Below the pieces are notes generated by a model. That model was not told the origin of the DNA, searched no databases, and was given only the letters and a program-made list of their open reading frames with translations. A stretch of 64,000 nucleotides of DNA. It comes from Mesorhizobium loti (lineage in GTDB: Bacteria; Pseudomonadota; Alphaproteobacteria; Rhizobiales; Rhizobiaceae). This document shows, one piece after another, positions 9,191-18,438 of the stretch. How positions within the stretch are numbered: position 1 is the stretch's first letter; every line of letters starts with the position of its first letter. Location: positions 5,523,001 to 5,587,000 of the forward strand of contig CP050293.1 in assembly GCA_014189435.1 (NCBI GenBank), given 5' to 3'. Both the position numbers and the translations under genes were made by a program.

Positions 9191-10270
9191 CTATGCGGCC
9201 TGCCGCGCGCGCTGCTGCACCGCCCTGTCGAGTATCGAGAAGAAGGTAACGAACTGGCGATCGAGATCGAGTTCCGGGCGCCCGGCGAAGCTGCGCGCGA
9301 GGCCTGAGAGCCGGTCATATTCCTGGTTGTCGTTCCACAGCCGCCTGACGGCTGCGACCCAGTCGGCAAGCGGGGCATCATAGTCGAGCACCACGCCCCC
9401 CGAGCCGATCGCCTCGGGCAGACCGCCACGCCGCGAGCCGACAACCGGGATTCCGCTGCAATGGGCCTCCGACGCGACGCGGCCCCAGGCTTCCTCCCAC
9501 TTGCTGGGTGCAAGCAGAATCCTGGTGCGGCCATAGACCGTCTTCATGTCACTGGTGCGGCCCTCCAGCACGACATTGCCCAGAGGGGCGATCGTCTGTT
9601 CGATCCGCGCCCGGTGATCGTCCTCCAGCTTCCAGCTTTCGACGAACAGGAACGGTATCTCGCGGCAGGCGCCGGCGATCCGCACCGCGAGCTCAAAACC
9701 CTTTTCCTCATAAGGATTGATCAGCGTGACAAACTGGCCCGTCGTCGGCGTCGAGTAATGCGCCGGGTTAATGGTCGGCGGGATCACCGTCGCATCGATG
9801 TCGAACTGTTGCTTGTAGGTGCGCGCGGTGAACTCGGAATTGGCTATGTAGAGCGCTGAATGCAATTCGCGGAGATCGCCGCCCAGTTCGTGAAATTCGA
9901 CATTTCTGAGATACACGACCAGCGGCACGCCCTCGGCCTGCAGCGCCTTGCCGAGGGGAACCGACTTGTGACACTGAACCAGGGCCACATCCGGTTTCAC
10001 CCTGTCGACGGCAAAGCTCGCCGCCTCCCAGGGAAACCAGGCCCGGATCACCGGATAGCCGGGATAGCTGTCGACGACCGCCGGCTGCCGCAGGAGCTTC
10101 ATCTTGGCGCGCGCCTTGAGCCCGAAGACGCCATCCCCGAACAGAGCGGCAAGCACGGCGGCCTCGTGGCCATGCTCGATAAGCTGTTCGGCCAGATGAT
10201 GCGTGCTGGACTGAACGCCGCCACTGAACTCGGGTGGGTAGCCGTTGCCGCCTGCAAAAAGAACTTTCAT
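9191..10270 (-). CDS. GT4 family glycosyltransferase
   Basis: This 359-aa GT-B glycosyltransferase starts MKVLFAGGNGYPPEFSGGVQ, with GGXQ typical of the GT4 acceptor loop and AAGGAG upstream of the ATG. The C-terminal domain has KWEEAWGRVASEAHCSGIPVV, shortened here, which contains the EX7E-like donor site. It is the third gene of a leftward set after the GMC oxidoreductase and its small Tat partner. It is not one of the canonical exo transferases by position, so it may modify the repeat or serve another glycan. Confidence 0.8.
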   Translation of the reverse strand: MKVLFAGGNGYPPEFSGGVQSSTHHLAEQLIEHGHEAAVLAALFGDGVFGLKARAKMKLLRQPAVVDSYPGYPVIRAWFPWEAASFAVDRVKPDVALVQCHKSVPLGKALQAEGVPLVVYLRNVEFHELGGDLRELHSALYIANSEFTARTYKQQFDIDATVIPPTINPAHYSTPTTGQFVTLINPYEEKGFELAVRIAGACREIPFLFVESWKLEDDHRARIEQTIAPLGNVVLEGRTSDMKTVYGRTRILLAPSKWEEAWGRVASEAHCSGIPVVGSRRGGLPEAIGSGGVVLDYDAPLADWVAAVRRLWNDNQEYDRLSGLARSFAGRPELDLDRQFVTFFSILDRAVQQRARQAA

Positions 10271-10338
10271 GGGATCGGGCTCCTTCTCGTATTCTTCGCT
10301 CAAAGGCGACAGGCAAAGCCCGCCGCCTCGCTTCGACA

Positions 10339-10788
10339 TCAGGCAAGCTTCGGCGGCTCCAGATTCGCGAAGGGATTGGTACAGGATTGCCAGCCGGTAA
10401 ACCGGATCGGGTCGCTGGGCGAACTGCGCCAGGCGTAGTCCGTCAACATATGGAATTCAGCGACGACCCAGCGGTCGAAATGCAGCAGATCTTCCCGCTT
10501 CTGCTGGGGCAGCAGGCGGCGTGCGACGCCCAATTTGAGCTCCTCCACCAGAGTGACGGCGTCGCTTAGTTTTTCGCTTGGAAATATCCACGGATTGCGG
10601 TTGCGGAACTCCAGCACGAACTGCTGCAGATGCTCGATGCGGATGTTCAGCCTGCCAAGGTATTTTTCCAGCGTGACGCGCACCAGATCCTCGTCCGAGA
10701 AGGAGGAAACGGCGGCGTAGGCGACCCCGGTCGAAACCACTCCGCCAGCCATGACGGCCAGGGCCGAGCGTCGGGAAATCTCGATCAT
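10339..10788 (-). CDS. Small Tat-exported partner of the GMC oxidoreductase (dehydrogenase gamma-subunit-like)
   Basis: This 149-aa protein has an N-terminal SRRSALAVMAGGVVSTGVAYA segment, a plausible Tat signal. The mature part is small, helical and without cofactor motifs. It follows the GMC flavoprotein gene by 13 nt. In FAD-dependent glucose and gluconate dehydrogenases a small Tat-tagged gamma subunit carries the signal-less flavoprotein out of the cytoplasm. The flavoprotein here has no signal of its own, so the same hitch-hiking is inferred. The family assignment comes from size, signal and context rather than from a clear motif. Confidence 0.6.
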   Translation of the reverse strand: MIEISRRSALAVMAGGVVSTGVAYAAVSSFSDEDLVRVTLEKYLGRLNIRIEHLQQFVLEFRNRNPWIFPSEKLSDAVTLVEELKLGVARRLLPQQKREDLLHFDRWVVAEFHMLTDYAWRSSPSDPIRFTGWQSCTNPFANLEPPKLA

Positions 10789-10801
10789 GCGATACCTCCT
10801 T

Positions 10802-12244
10802 TCACGCGATCCGGCTCGCCGCCCGCAAGGACAGCGCTGCCGCGGTCAGGCTGGGATTGGCGCAGGAGCAGCTCGGATAGGTGCTGGTGCCAACGACGAC
10901 CAGGTTTCTGAGCTGGTGGTGGATCATGCCGCTGTCGATAACCGAATCGGCCGGGCCGGTGCCCATCCTCAGCGTGCCCTGGACATGCGATTCGGTCGGC
11001 CGGATGCCACGGTCGAAGAGCTTTTCGACCGGCAGCGGCGCCAAAAGGTCAGGCAATTTCTCCAACGCACGAGCCATCCCCTTCACCGCGTAGTCCGATG
11101 GCGCCTTGAAGCTGACGAAGGCATTCTCATCCGCATCAAGCGTGACGAAGTTCTCGGGATCGAGCAGGTTTTCGGTGACCACGACAAGTGGCAGCGCCTG
11201 GCGCAGCCGCCCCTTTTCAGCACGCATCCCGTGCTGCCAACGGTTCTCGAAATAGACCAGTGCCGCCGCATGTTCCGATCGGTGCGGACCGTCATAGAGG
11301 CCGAAATTCAGGCCGGTGGTGATGGTGCTGCCGTCGAAATTGTCGACGCCGTCGAGATAGACCTCGAAATTCCAGCCGTAGGATTCGTGCAGGCCGCGAC
11401 CGACGAATTCGCCGCCGAGGCCGGATCGCAGCATGATCGCCGCGCTCTGGATAGCATTGGCGCCGAGGATGAAGAGGTCGCCGCTGACCTGGTATTCCTT
11501 GCCGTCATGCGTGAAATTGACCGAACGGACCGCGCCGCCGACGTGATCGAGCCGGCGCACTTCCGCACCGAGGCAGACCGAAATGTCGGGATGCTCGAAG
11601 ACATGCATCAACCCGTTGTTGACGGTGAATTTGGCATCGACCGGACACAGCCAGCAGCGCAGATTGGCACAGCACGAGGTGCGCTGTGATGTCGGCAGCC
11701 GCGCCCGCGCGGTTGGCATGACGAAATGCTGACCGGGCTGCGCCGCCTTCATCATCTTGTCTGGTGTCGACATGCGATGCGGCGGTTGCGGAAACGGCTT
11801 CGAGCGCGGCAGCATCGCCGCCATGTCGGGATCGCCGGAGATCGACATGATGTCTTCGGCGTCGCAGTAGAACGGCTCGACGTCGTCATAGCTGATCGGC
11901 CAGTCATTGCCGATGCCGTAGGTGCTTTTCAGCCTGAAGTCGTTGGGATGGAACCTTGGCGTCTGCGCGAACCAGCAGTTCGTTCCGCCACCCAGTCCGA
12001 TCGTGTAGTTCCACGGCTTGTCGGAGTTGGTCTTGTAGGTCGTCTCGTCGTCGATGTCGGTGTTGGCGTTCTGGTCGAGCTGCCATTCATGGGTGTTGTG
12101 GCGGCCCCACTCCAGCACGAGGATGCGTGCCTTTCGCCGCTTGGCGAACTCATGCAGGAAGAAGGCCGAACCGAAGCCGGAACCGATCGCGACGAGATCG
12201 AAATGATCCTTGGTGATTTGTTCCGGCTTTACATCCAGCACCAT
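10802..12244 (-). CDS. GMC-family FAD oxidoreductase with Cys cluster
   Basis: This 480-aa flavoprotein has an ADP-binding GSGFGSAFFLHEFAKRRK motif from residue 21 and the C-terminal GMC signature with HVQGTLRMG (catalytic His region) and CANPSLTAAA. Residues 191-200 contain Cys at 191, 192, 197 and 200. That resembles the Cys set that holds an Fe-S cluster in bacterial FAD-glucose dehydrogenase alpha subunits, although the spacing is not identical. No signal peptide is visible; the next gene downstream encodes a Tat-tagged partner. No cytochrome c subunit follows, so the electron acceptor is unknown. A sugar or polyol is a likely substrate given the polysaccharide context. Confidence 0.75.
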   Translation of the reverse strand: MVLDVKPEQITKDHFDLVAIGSGFGSAFFLHEFAKRRKARILVLEWGRHNTHEWQLDQNANTDIDDETTYKTNSDKPWNYTIGLGGGTNCWFAQTPRFHPNDFRLKSTYGIGNDWPISYDDVEPFYCDAEDIMSISGDPDMAAMLPRSKPFPQPPHRMSTPDKMMKAAQPGQHFVMPTARARLPTSQRTSCCANLRCWLCPVDAKFTVNNGLMHVFEHPDISVCLGAEVRRLDHVGGAVRSVNFTHDGKEYQVSGDLFILGANAIQSAAIMLRSGLGGEFVGRGLHESYGWNFEVYLDGVDNFDGSTITTGLNFGLYDGPHRSEHAAALVYFENRWQHGMRAEKGRLRQALPLVVVTENLLDPENFVTLDADENAFVSFKAPSDYAVKGMARALEKLPDLLAPLPVEKLFDRGIRPTESHVQGTLRMGTGPADSVIDSGMIHHQLRNLVVVGTSTYPSCSCANPSLTAAALSLRAASRIA

Positions 12245-12336
12245 CAGCTACAACTCCACACAGAAATACGCGCTCAGCCGTGGCGCCCGCAGGCCATATC
12301 CGGGCCGGTCTCGCATCGGTTTGTCCCGGCCCGGTC

Positions 12337-13668
12337 TCATGCCGCCATTCTGCCGATCGAGTGATATTCGATGCCATGGCGGGCGACGACCTTGGGGTCA
12401 TACAAATTGCGGCCGTCGAAGATCACCGGCGTGGTCAGCGCGTCCTTCAGCGCGTCGAAGGATGGCGCACGGAAGCTCTTCCATTCGGTGGCGATGAGCA
12501 GCGCGTCGGCGCCGCGCAGTGCCGCCTCCTTGGTGCCGCACAGAAGCAGGTCGTCGCGCAGCCCGTAGATGGCCTGGCACTCCTGCATCGCCTCCGGATC
12601 ATAGGCCTGCACGTTGGCACCGGCCTTCCACAGCGCTTCCATCAGCACACGCGCCGGAGCCTCGCGCATATCATCGGTGTTGGGCTTGAAGGCGAGGCCC
12701 CAAAGCGCAAAGGTCTTGCCTTTGAGATTGCCCTTGAAATAGCGGTTCACCTTGTCGAACAGCACGGATTTCTGGTCGTTGTTGCGTTCCTCGACGGCGC
12801 GCAGCAGCTTGGCGTCGAACTTGACGCCTTCGGCGGTCTTGATCAGCGCCCGCACATCCTTCGGGAAACACGAGCCGCCATACCCCAGACCCGGATAGAT
12901 GAAATGGTAGCCGATGCGCGGATCGCTGCCGATGCCCTTGCGGACCTCCTCGATGTCGGCGCCGAGCTGCTCGGCCAGGTTGGCCATCTCGTTCATGAAG
13001 CTGATCTTGGTCGCCAGCATGCAGTTGGCGGCGTATTTGGTGAATTCGGCGCTGCGCACGTCCATCACGATCATCTTCTCGTGGTTGCGGTTGAACGGCG
13101 CGTAGAGTTCGCGCATCACCGCCTCGGTGCCCTCGCTGTCGGTGCCGACGATGATGCGGTCCGGCTTCATGCAGTCGGCGACAGCGGAGCCTTCCTTGAG
13201 GAATTCCGGATTGGAGGCGACATCGAAGGTCAGGTCCTCGCGGCCCCTTTTCTTCAACGTTTCGGCGATCCTCGCCTTGACCTTTTCGCAGGTGCCGACC
13301 GGCACCGTCGACTTGCCGACGACGATCTTGGGTTTGTCCATCTCGCGGCCGATGGTCTCGGCGACGGCCAGCACATATTTGAGGTCGGCCGAGCCGTCCT
13401 CGCCGGGCGGCGTGCCGACGGCGATCATCTGGATCTCGCCATGCCTGACGGCGGCGGCGGCATCGGTGGTGAACTTGATGCGGCCGGCGGCATGGTTCTC
13501 CTTGACGAGGTTTTCCAGTCCGGGTTCGAAGATGGGAACCAGGCCCTGGTTGAGCCGCTCGACCTTGGCGGCGTCGATGTCGACGCACACCACCTGGTGT
13601 CCGACTTCGGCAAGCACCGCCGCCTGCACGAGGCCGACATAGCCAATTCCAAACACCGTCAAATTCAT
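12337..13668 (-). CDS. ugd: UDP-glucose 6-dehydrogenase
   Basis: This 443-aa enzyme oxidises UDP-glucose to UDP-glucuronate with two NAD+. The N-terminal Rossmann motif GIGYVGLV is at residues 7-14, [13 protein letters not shown] is near 84, and the catalytic Cys267 sits in YGGSCFPKD. Length matches bacterial Ugd (RkpK in rhizobia). UDP-glucuronate serves uronic-acid-containing surface polysaccharides, so the polymer made here may contain uronic acid or the enzyme may serve another polysaccharide. It stands between exoK and the GMC gene, all leftward. Confidence 0.95.
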   Translation of the reverse strand: MNLTVFGIGYVGLVQAAVLAEVGHQVVCVDIDAAKVERLNQGLVPIFEPGLENLVKENHAAGRIKFTTDAAAAVRHGEIQMIAVGTPPGEDGSADLKYVLAVAETIGREMDKPKIVVGKSTVPVGTCEKVKARIAETLKKRGREDLTFDVASNPEFLKEGSAVADCMKPDRIIVGTDSEGTEAVMRELYAPFNRNHEKMIVMDVRSAEFTKYAANCMLATKISFMNEMANLAEQLGADIEEVRKGIGSDPRIGYHFIYPGLGYGGSCFPKDVRALIKTAEGVKFDAKLLRAVEERNNDQKSVLFDKVNRYFKGNLKGKTFALWGLAFKPNTDDMREAPARVLMEALWKAGANVQAYDPEAMQECQAIYGLRDDLLLCGTKEAALRGADALLIATEWKSFRAPSFDALKDALTTPVIFDGRNLYDPKVVARHGIEYHSIGRMAA

Positions 13669-13735
13669 TCGGTTTCATTCCCATGCAAGGCAGCGGACCG
13701 TTTCCGGCCCGGCCAGTTCAAATCGACTTTCCCAA

Positions 13736-14599
13736 CTACTTTACGCTGCATGCCAGCGATTCCGGAAACTGACAGGGTTCGCCCAAGGCTGTGAAGGCAA
13801 CGCGCTTGACCTGCAGCGAAAGCTTGCGGCCTGGATCGGCGAAAGCTCCCATCCAACCCTTCATCGTATCGCTGCCCCAAAGGCTGAAGAAGATCTTCTG
13901 CGCGTGCGTCGGCAATTTCGCCGGATCGGTGATCGTGTTGACCAGCTTGCCGTTGACGTACCAGCTCAAGCTGTCCTTCTTCCAGACGAAGGCGTAGTCG
14001 TTGAAGGCGTTCTCGGTGCCGCCCGGCACATCGACCAGCTTCTCGTTCTTGCCCTTGCCGGCGATATACGCATTGACCTGCACCTTGGAGGTGTCCTTGG
14101 TGAGGATCTCGAAGTCGATCTCGTCCCAGGGCTGCTTGTCGGTGGGGCCGATATAGGTGAAGAACGCCGCGTTGAGGCCGGAGCCGGTATCGGTCTTCAG
14201 CCGTGCCTCATAGGTGCCGTAGCCGAACCGCTGCTTGGTCTGGATCTCGCCGCAGGCAAACTCGCGGTCCTTCAGCTTCTGCTTCTCGAAACCGAGCGAC
14301 AGCACCCCGTCCGACAGGCTGACCAGTCCCTTCGACCAGGTGCAATTCTGATGGCTGCCATTGTTCCAGCCGTCGGAAACATACCAGCGCGCACGATCGA
14401 AGCTTTTGAAATCGTCGACAAAGGACGGCGATGTCGGAATGTCCTGGGCATAGGAAGGGGTTGCCAGGAAGCTGCCAAGAGCGGCCAGCAGCAACGCACC
14501 GAGCGAAACAAGTCGCCGCCAGCCGGTTTGCCCGGTCCGGTGCGCGAACGGCGATGCGTCAATTGCTGTCGTGGACGTAGTTCTCGGATTCGAATTCAT
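13736..14599 (-). CDS. exoK: Secreted GH16 endo-beta-glycanase, ExoK-like
   Basis: This 287-aa protein has a signal peptide ending near residue 51 (TPSYA) and a glycoside hydrolase family 16 domain. The catalytic motif EIDFE gives Glu160, Asp162 and Glu164. ExoK-type enzymes cleave nascent succinoglycan to lower molecular weight. I chose the ATG at 14599, preceded by AAGGTGAG. In S. meliloti exoK precedes exoL; here it is separated from exoL by ugd, GMC and other genes, so the locus is rearranged. The small gene at 14752-15147 is upstream on the same strand. Confidence 0.9.
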   Translation of the reverse strand: MNSNPRTTSTTAIDASPFAHRTGQTGWRRLVSLGALLLAALGSFLATPSYAQDIPTSPSFVDDFKSFDRARWYVSDGWNNGSHQNCTWSKGLVSLSDGVLSLGFEKQKLKDREFACGEIQTKQRFGYGTYEARLKTDTGSGLNAAFFTYIGPTDKQPWDEIDFEILTKDTSKVQVNAYIAGKGKNEKLVDVPGGTENAFNDYAFVWKKDSLSWYVNGKLVNTITDPAKLPTHAQKIFFSLWGSDTMKGWMGAFADPGRKLSLQVKRVAFTALGEPCQFPESLACSVK

Positions 14600-14751
14600 A
14601 CCAAACTCACCTTTGCGCTGTGCGTCCCCAACCCAAAGTCGACGTTCGAACCGCTCCTGAACGGGCCAACCTTGACCTCCTTCGTGACCCTCTCGAATTG
14701 CTTTCCCCTGCCTCGCATCAAATCCGTTGCAACAGCTCCGTGCCTTCACTT

Positions 14752-15147
14752 TCAACCTCTGCCGGCGCCTGCCGGCCGGGCGAATTCGGCCGTGGCGGCC
14801 GAATCGGCATTCTCGTCGAAGACCATATCCAGCGAGTGACGGAGCTCTTTCATCATGCCGTCCTGGCGCGACAGCGCCGCGATGCGGCGTTCGCAATTCA
14901 GGATCGACGTCGTCAGTGCGCTGACTTCGGATGACCGACGGTCGGAGGCGGAGCCGTTTTCCATCGCTTCGACCAGGAAGGCGGCGTTGGTCGCCGTCGT
15001 CCGGTAGCGATTCTCAAGCCCTGCCCTCTCGGCCTCGATCTCGGCCGCGATCTGCTCGAACAGCTTTGCCAGACGATCAAGACGTGAAACATCGGCCTGC
15101 CGGTCGCGGGCCGGATCCCTTGATCTGAAACCGAATATCGAGGCCAT
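14752..15147 (-). CDS. Small coiled-coil hypothetical protein upstream of exoK
   Basis: This 131-aa protein (MASIFGFRSRDPARDRQADV) is rich in Glu, Arg and Ala and predicted to be largely helical, with a likely coiled coil from about residue 20 to 105. No signal peptide or membrane segment is visible. It is the first gene of the exoK unit and sits downstream of a TGCTGC-N3-GCAACA site. I do not recognise the family. Position and clean reading frame support a real gene, with moderate certainty. Confidence 0.55.
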   Translation of the reverse strand: MASIFGFRSRDPARDRQADVSRLDRLAKLFEQIAAEIEAERAGLENRYRTTATNAAFLVEAMENGSASDRRSSEVSALTTSILNCERRIAALSRQDGMMKELRHSLDMVFDENADSAATAEFARPAGAGRG

Positions 15148-15458
15148 GAACTCAGATTCCTGTCATCGCCGGCTTGTGGGCCGGGCTTTCTGGCCGATCC
15201 CCGCAGCCGGGGCTCAAAAACTCGTGTCGCATTGTCCTGCTCCTCTGAAGGAGAGACATCAGACCAATCCGATCGGGGGCCAGTTCGGCTGGTCGTCTAA
15301 TTTGCTGCACCGCAACATAGACTGCCATCGTCGGAGCCGCGAGGCAACCACCCAATTCGTAAACTCATAAATCCGGCCGAAATGGTTTGCGTGATGCCGA
15401 AATGCTTTGCGTGATCAACGTGTCCCTGGCGGGCAAATCGCACGCAACGGACCCGCTC
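15148..15458 (-). promoter_or_regulatory. Control region of the exoK unit
   Basis: This 311-bp gap lies between the stop of exoU and the start of the small coiled-coil gene, both leftward. It holds the operator-like site at 15303-15317 and a short A+T-richer stretch around 15295-15370. No ORF with coding character was seen in it. Confidence 0.4.
15303..15317. promoter_or_regulatory. TGYTGC-N3-GCARCA operator-like site before the exoK unit
   Basis: TGCTGC-ACC-GCAACA differs from the exoL/exoT site at 6473-6487 by only one base in the spacer. It lies about 155 nt before the start of the small coiled-coil gene. Confidence 0.5.
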
Positions 15459-16481
15459 TTAACGTTCGTTGCCCGTGCTGGTTCCGGCCATCAGAAAACG
15501 CAGCGGCGGCACATGCTTTTGCCTGGACACAAGGCCGACACGACGAAACAGCGCCTCGAGTTTGTCGGAAGCCACGCCCTGGACGATGGGAACGAGGTTG
15601 GATTGGCTGGCGAAAGCGTAAGCCGCGGCCGATGCCAGGCCCCGCTCGGCCTTGACGTCGAGGAAATTGCGCAGCCGATACTTGTCGCGCACGTGCCGCT
15701 CGTGCCGCCGCAGCACCGCCTTCGAGCCTTCCGGCAGGCTGTCGATCGCCAGCAGCGCCAGATCCGCATCGGCCAGACGCTTCAGATCCTGGGTCTTGTG
15801 GCGGCCGCTCAGCGAATCGGCGCGGACGATGGCGCCGTAGCCGCAGGAGCGAATGACCTTGAACCGCGCCCCACGGGCGACCGCGCGGGCGTAGAGCTCA
15901 TAGTCCTCGCCCAGCCGCAGGCTCTCGTCGTAGCGCAAGCCATGGCGGTCGAGGAAGGCACGGCTGATCACCGGCTTCAAAAAACCCAGTTCGCCCCTCT
16001 GCACGCGCCGCCTTGAGATGTTGCCTTCGACGAAGCGCTCGAAATCGAGGAATTCCGGATCGGCGGCAAATTTAGGCGCGACGATTTTCGTCGCATCGCC
16101 TGTCGCATCATCCCTGATCAGCATGATGTTGTCCGCCGCGAAATCCCAATCGGCGCCGGCAAACAGGCTGCCAAACCGGCCTTCGAGGAAAAAATCGTCG
16201 GCGTCGAGAATGCTGATGAACGGCGATTTCGAGCCGGCGATCGCTGCATTGCGGGCAAAGGAGGGACCGCGATTGACGTCGAGGCGCATCACCGCGAGCC
16301 GCCCGCTGCCATCGTCGGCGGATCGCGCGACATCAGCGGTGTCGTCGGTGGAGGCGTCATCGACGACGACGACCTCCGCCACTTCCGGTTCGCGCAACGC
16401 GGACGCGATGGCGACGGCGATTGTCGCCGCCGCGTTTTTTGCCGCGATGATCACGCAGACTTGGGGTTTCGTCATCGACAT
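15459..16481 (-). CDS. exoU: GT2 glycosyltransferase, ExoU-like
   Basis: This 340-aa family 2 glycosyltransferase has DDASTDDT at residues 41-48 and the metal motif DADD at 93-96, with an acceptor-side LGEDYELYARA. It resembles the ExoO-like protein encoded at 2326-3276 throughout, as ExoO, ExoU and ExoW do in S. meliloti. Length fits ExoU better than the shorter ExoW, but the two are hard to separate by eye. It would add one of the later glucoses of the side chain. It lies 95 nt downstream of the nucleotidyltransferase gene on the same strand. Confidence 0.7.
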   Translation of the reverse strand: MSMTKPQVCVIIAAKNAAATIAVAIASALREPEVAEVVVVDDASTDDTADVARSADDGSGRLAVMRLDVNRGPSFARNAAIAGSKSPFISILDADDFFLEGRFGSLFAGADWDFAADNIMLIRDDATGDATKIVAPKFAADPEFLDFERFVEGNISRRRVQRGELGFLKPVISRAFLDRHGLRYDESLRLGEDYELYARAVARGARFKVIRSCGYGAIVRADSLSGRHKTQDLKRLADADLALLAIDSLPEGSKAVLRRHERHVRDKYRLRNFLDVKAERGLASAAAYAFASQSNLVPIVQGVASDKLEALFRRVGLVSRQKHVPPLRFLMAGTSTGNER

Positions 16482-16576
16482 GGATTTGCCTCTCGTACAG
16501 GTGATATCGATTTGCCCTTGCCCCGTACTCGTTCGATGCCCGATTGAATTGCCATCAGCGCCCGATCTGTCTTCAT

Positions 16577-17707
16577 TCAGCGACTGCCTGGCCGCTCAAA
16601 GATGCGGCGGCTGATGTCGGCGGACGCCGCCCAGCCGGCTTCGGCCAGATAGCGCACCGGCGCGCGGCCGCACAGTTCCCACAGCACCGTTCGCCGCTGC
16701 GGCCAGCGCAGCGACGGCAGCCACGGCGCGATGACCATGCTGAGCAGATCCTCATTGCCGATGCGCGACAGGATCCGGGTCGCGCGCTGCGACAGCAGCG
16801 TGCCGGCGCCGCCAAGCAGGACATCGGCGGCGCGCAGGCCGAGCAGCAGCGTGTCATCCAGTCCCTGCGCGGTTGCGGCATCGAGCACACGCTGCTGATC
16901 CGCCTCGTCGAGGCGGCTGGCGCTGGCGCTGATATCGCAGACGTAGCCCGCACAGGGTTCCCTGTTGAAAAGCGCCTTGGCAACGCTGATGCAGGACAAA
17001 AGCAAAGTGTCGGCGATCGAGGTGAACGGCACTACCCCGCCGGCGATTTCGACCTGTCGTTTGCGCCGCAGGAACCCGTCCGCGTCGCGCGGGCTCGGCG
17101 AGCCGGGCTGCTGGAGGCGGTAGTGGAGATCGACCGTGGACGGTCTCGGCCCATCGCCGCGGGTCATATGCTGTTCGCCGAGGAAGCGGACCCACCAGAC
17201 GGAGCGCGATTTGCCCGACACCTCGTAGCCGATCGTACGAAGCGCATCACGCGTCCTGAAAAACCCCACCGGCGAAACCAGGATGTCGACATCGCCCGAA
17301 GGCTTCATGAAGTGGTCGTCATAGAGAAGCTGCTGCTGGAACGGACCCTTCAGAAAAACGAAATCGATCTCGCTGGCGCGCAGCACGTCATGGATCGCCA
17401 TCGAATCCATGATGCAGGACGCGTTCATCGAAACCGTTCTCCTGCGGTAGGTGTCGAGCCACTGGAAGAGCTCGGCCGGCCTCTCATGCGCGGGTGCCCG
17501 CGACAGGGCCTTGAGGACAAAGGTGGCAACCTTGTTCAGCCTGACAATGTCGGCAATTTTGGCACCGTCAAGACCGTGCATCGACACGTCGCCCGCGGTT
17601 GCGAGCGGCCCGGCGAAATACAACCGCAGGCAGGCCTGCACATAGGCCACCTCGTCGGCACAGCCGGCGGCGCGCAATCGTTCGTATGAACCATCCGGCA
17701 AGGCCAT
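16577..17707 (-). CDS. Nucleotidyltransferase-fold protein (PF14907-like) divergent from the lasso peptide genes
   Basis: This 376-aa protein carries the hallmark FLKGPFQQQLLYDDHFMKPS (Lys120-Gly) followed by GDVDILV, with Asp139 and Asp141 as the nucleotidyltransferase metal ligands. This uncharacterised nucleotidyltransferase family (NTP_transf_5) is, from what I recall of genome surveys, repeatedly found beside lasso peptide genes. Here it is transcribed away from the lasso precursor across a shared 520-bp region. It may modify the peptide or a cellular target; nothing in the sequence decides this. It may also be co-transcribed with exoU. Confidence 0.75.
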   Translation of the reverse strand: MALPDGSYERLRAAGCADEVAYVQACLRLYFAGPLATAGDVSMHGLDGAKIADIVRLNKVATFVLKALSRAPAHERPAELFQWLDTYRRRTVSMNASCIMDSMAIHDVLRASEIDFVFLKGPFQQQLLYDDHFMKPSGDVDILVSPVGFFRTRDALRTIGYEVSGKSRSVWWVRFLGEQHMTRGDGPRPSTVDLHYRLQQPGSPSPRDADGFLRRKRQVEIAGGVVPFTSIADTLLLSCISVAKALFNREPCAGYVCDISASASRLDEADQQRVLDAATAQGLDDTLLLGLRAADVLLGGAGTLLSQRATRILSRIGNEDLLSMVIAPWLPSLRWPQRRTVLWELCGRAPVRYLAEAGWAASADISRRIFERPGSR

Positions 17708-18227
17708 TTAGCGCACAGTCTCCAAAGAAAGCGGTTTGCGCGGACGCTTATGCTGCAAGTGCGAAGCAAACATCACCAAAAACCTCGACGCCGTAAAGCC
17801 TTTCCTTTTGCAGTGCGGAATTTTGCAACCACAGCGTTTACCGGGCTCGCTTGAGGGGCGGCGAAAACCGCAGTAGAAACACCCGCTTGCCAGGGCGTTT
17901 CAGCCGATCCTCAGCAAGGATTTGCCAAGCAAGATTCGCCACATTAGCGATACCTAAAAAAGAGGCACCTAAGTAGACACTTTATGCAAGCAAAATCAGA
18001 TGCTTAAAGAAGAGACGTCGACGTGGTCCTTGTGCACAAGGAATCGGCTCAAAAGAAGTCAGGTTTTGGGCATGGCTCACACGTATGGTGACGCGCACAA
18101 CCCGTAATTGATTAACGCCTGGTAAATCAGGCTTGACTCATAAATGCTGCTATGCAGCTATTGCGCTGCAGCATGTACCTGCTGACGGCACTCGACAAGC
18201 CGTTTCCAGTCCTTATCGGAGAGTAAA
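17708..18227. promoter_or_regulatory. Divergent control region between nucleotidyltransferase and lasso precursor
   Basis: This 520-bp stretch has no coding character and is A+T-richer than its surroundings. Near the right end are CTTGAC at 18132-18137 (alpha-proteobacterial -35 type), an inverted repeat GCCTG/CAGGC at 18117-18132, and two overlapping operator-like sites at 18145-18173. A weak half match (TTTTGC-AGT-GC) lies at 17806-17816 on the nucleotidyltransferase side. The ribosome site GGAGAG is at 18218-18223. Confidence 0.5.
18145..18173. promoter_or_regulatory. Two tandem TGYTGC-N3-GCARCA operator-like sites before the lasso precursor
   Basis: TGCTGC-TAT-GCAGCT (18145-18159) and TATTGC-GCT-GCAGCA (18159-18173) adjoin head to tail and share one base. 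Both contain a GC N3 GC core like the exo sites; the first contains an exact CTGC-N3-GCAG. They begin 8 nt after the CTTGAC -35-like box, a position where binding would block transcription. Confidence 0.5.
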
Positions 18228-18380
18228 ATGGAACAGAATGTTGAAAAGCATGAATACGAAACGCCAAGCCTGACGGTGCATGGTTCGATTGAAACGATCA
18301 CCCAGGGCGGCTCGTCAGGCGCAGTAACGGACGCCGCTTTCCCGGCAGGAACGCCTTTCGGCGACATTACCTTCTCTTGA
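18228..18380 (+). CDS. Lasso peptide precursor (A)
   Basis: This 50-aa peptide is preceded by GGAGAG 4 nt before the ATG. The leader (residues 1-26) has YETPSLTVHGSIETITQ, matching the lasso leader pattern YxxPxLxxxGx5Tx with Tyr10, Pro13, Leu15, Gly19 and Thr25 at the penultimate leader position. The core (27-50, 24 residues) starts Gly and has Asp at core position 9 (ring GGSSGAVTD), giving a 9-membered macrolactam between the Gly1 amine and the Asp9 side chain. The 15-residue tail has Phe12, Phe18 and Phe23 as possible plugs and ends in Ser24. The complete B1-B2-C-kinase-exporter set follows. No known lasso peptide with this core comes to mind. Confidence 0.93.
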   Translation: MEQNVEKHEYETPSLTVHGSIETITQGGSSGAVTDAAFPAGTPFGDITFS

Positions 18381-18438
18381 GGTTATCGCAGTTTTTCCAG
18401 GGCGACGATGTTGGGGCTCTGGGTCCAAAAACATAAGA

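Noticed and set aside
18158..18367. 69-aa reading frame on the minus strand opposite the lasso precursor
   Set aside because: It is a shadow; the plus-strand frame has a ribosome site and the full lasso leader pattern.
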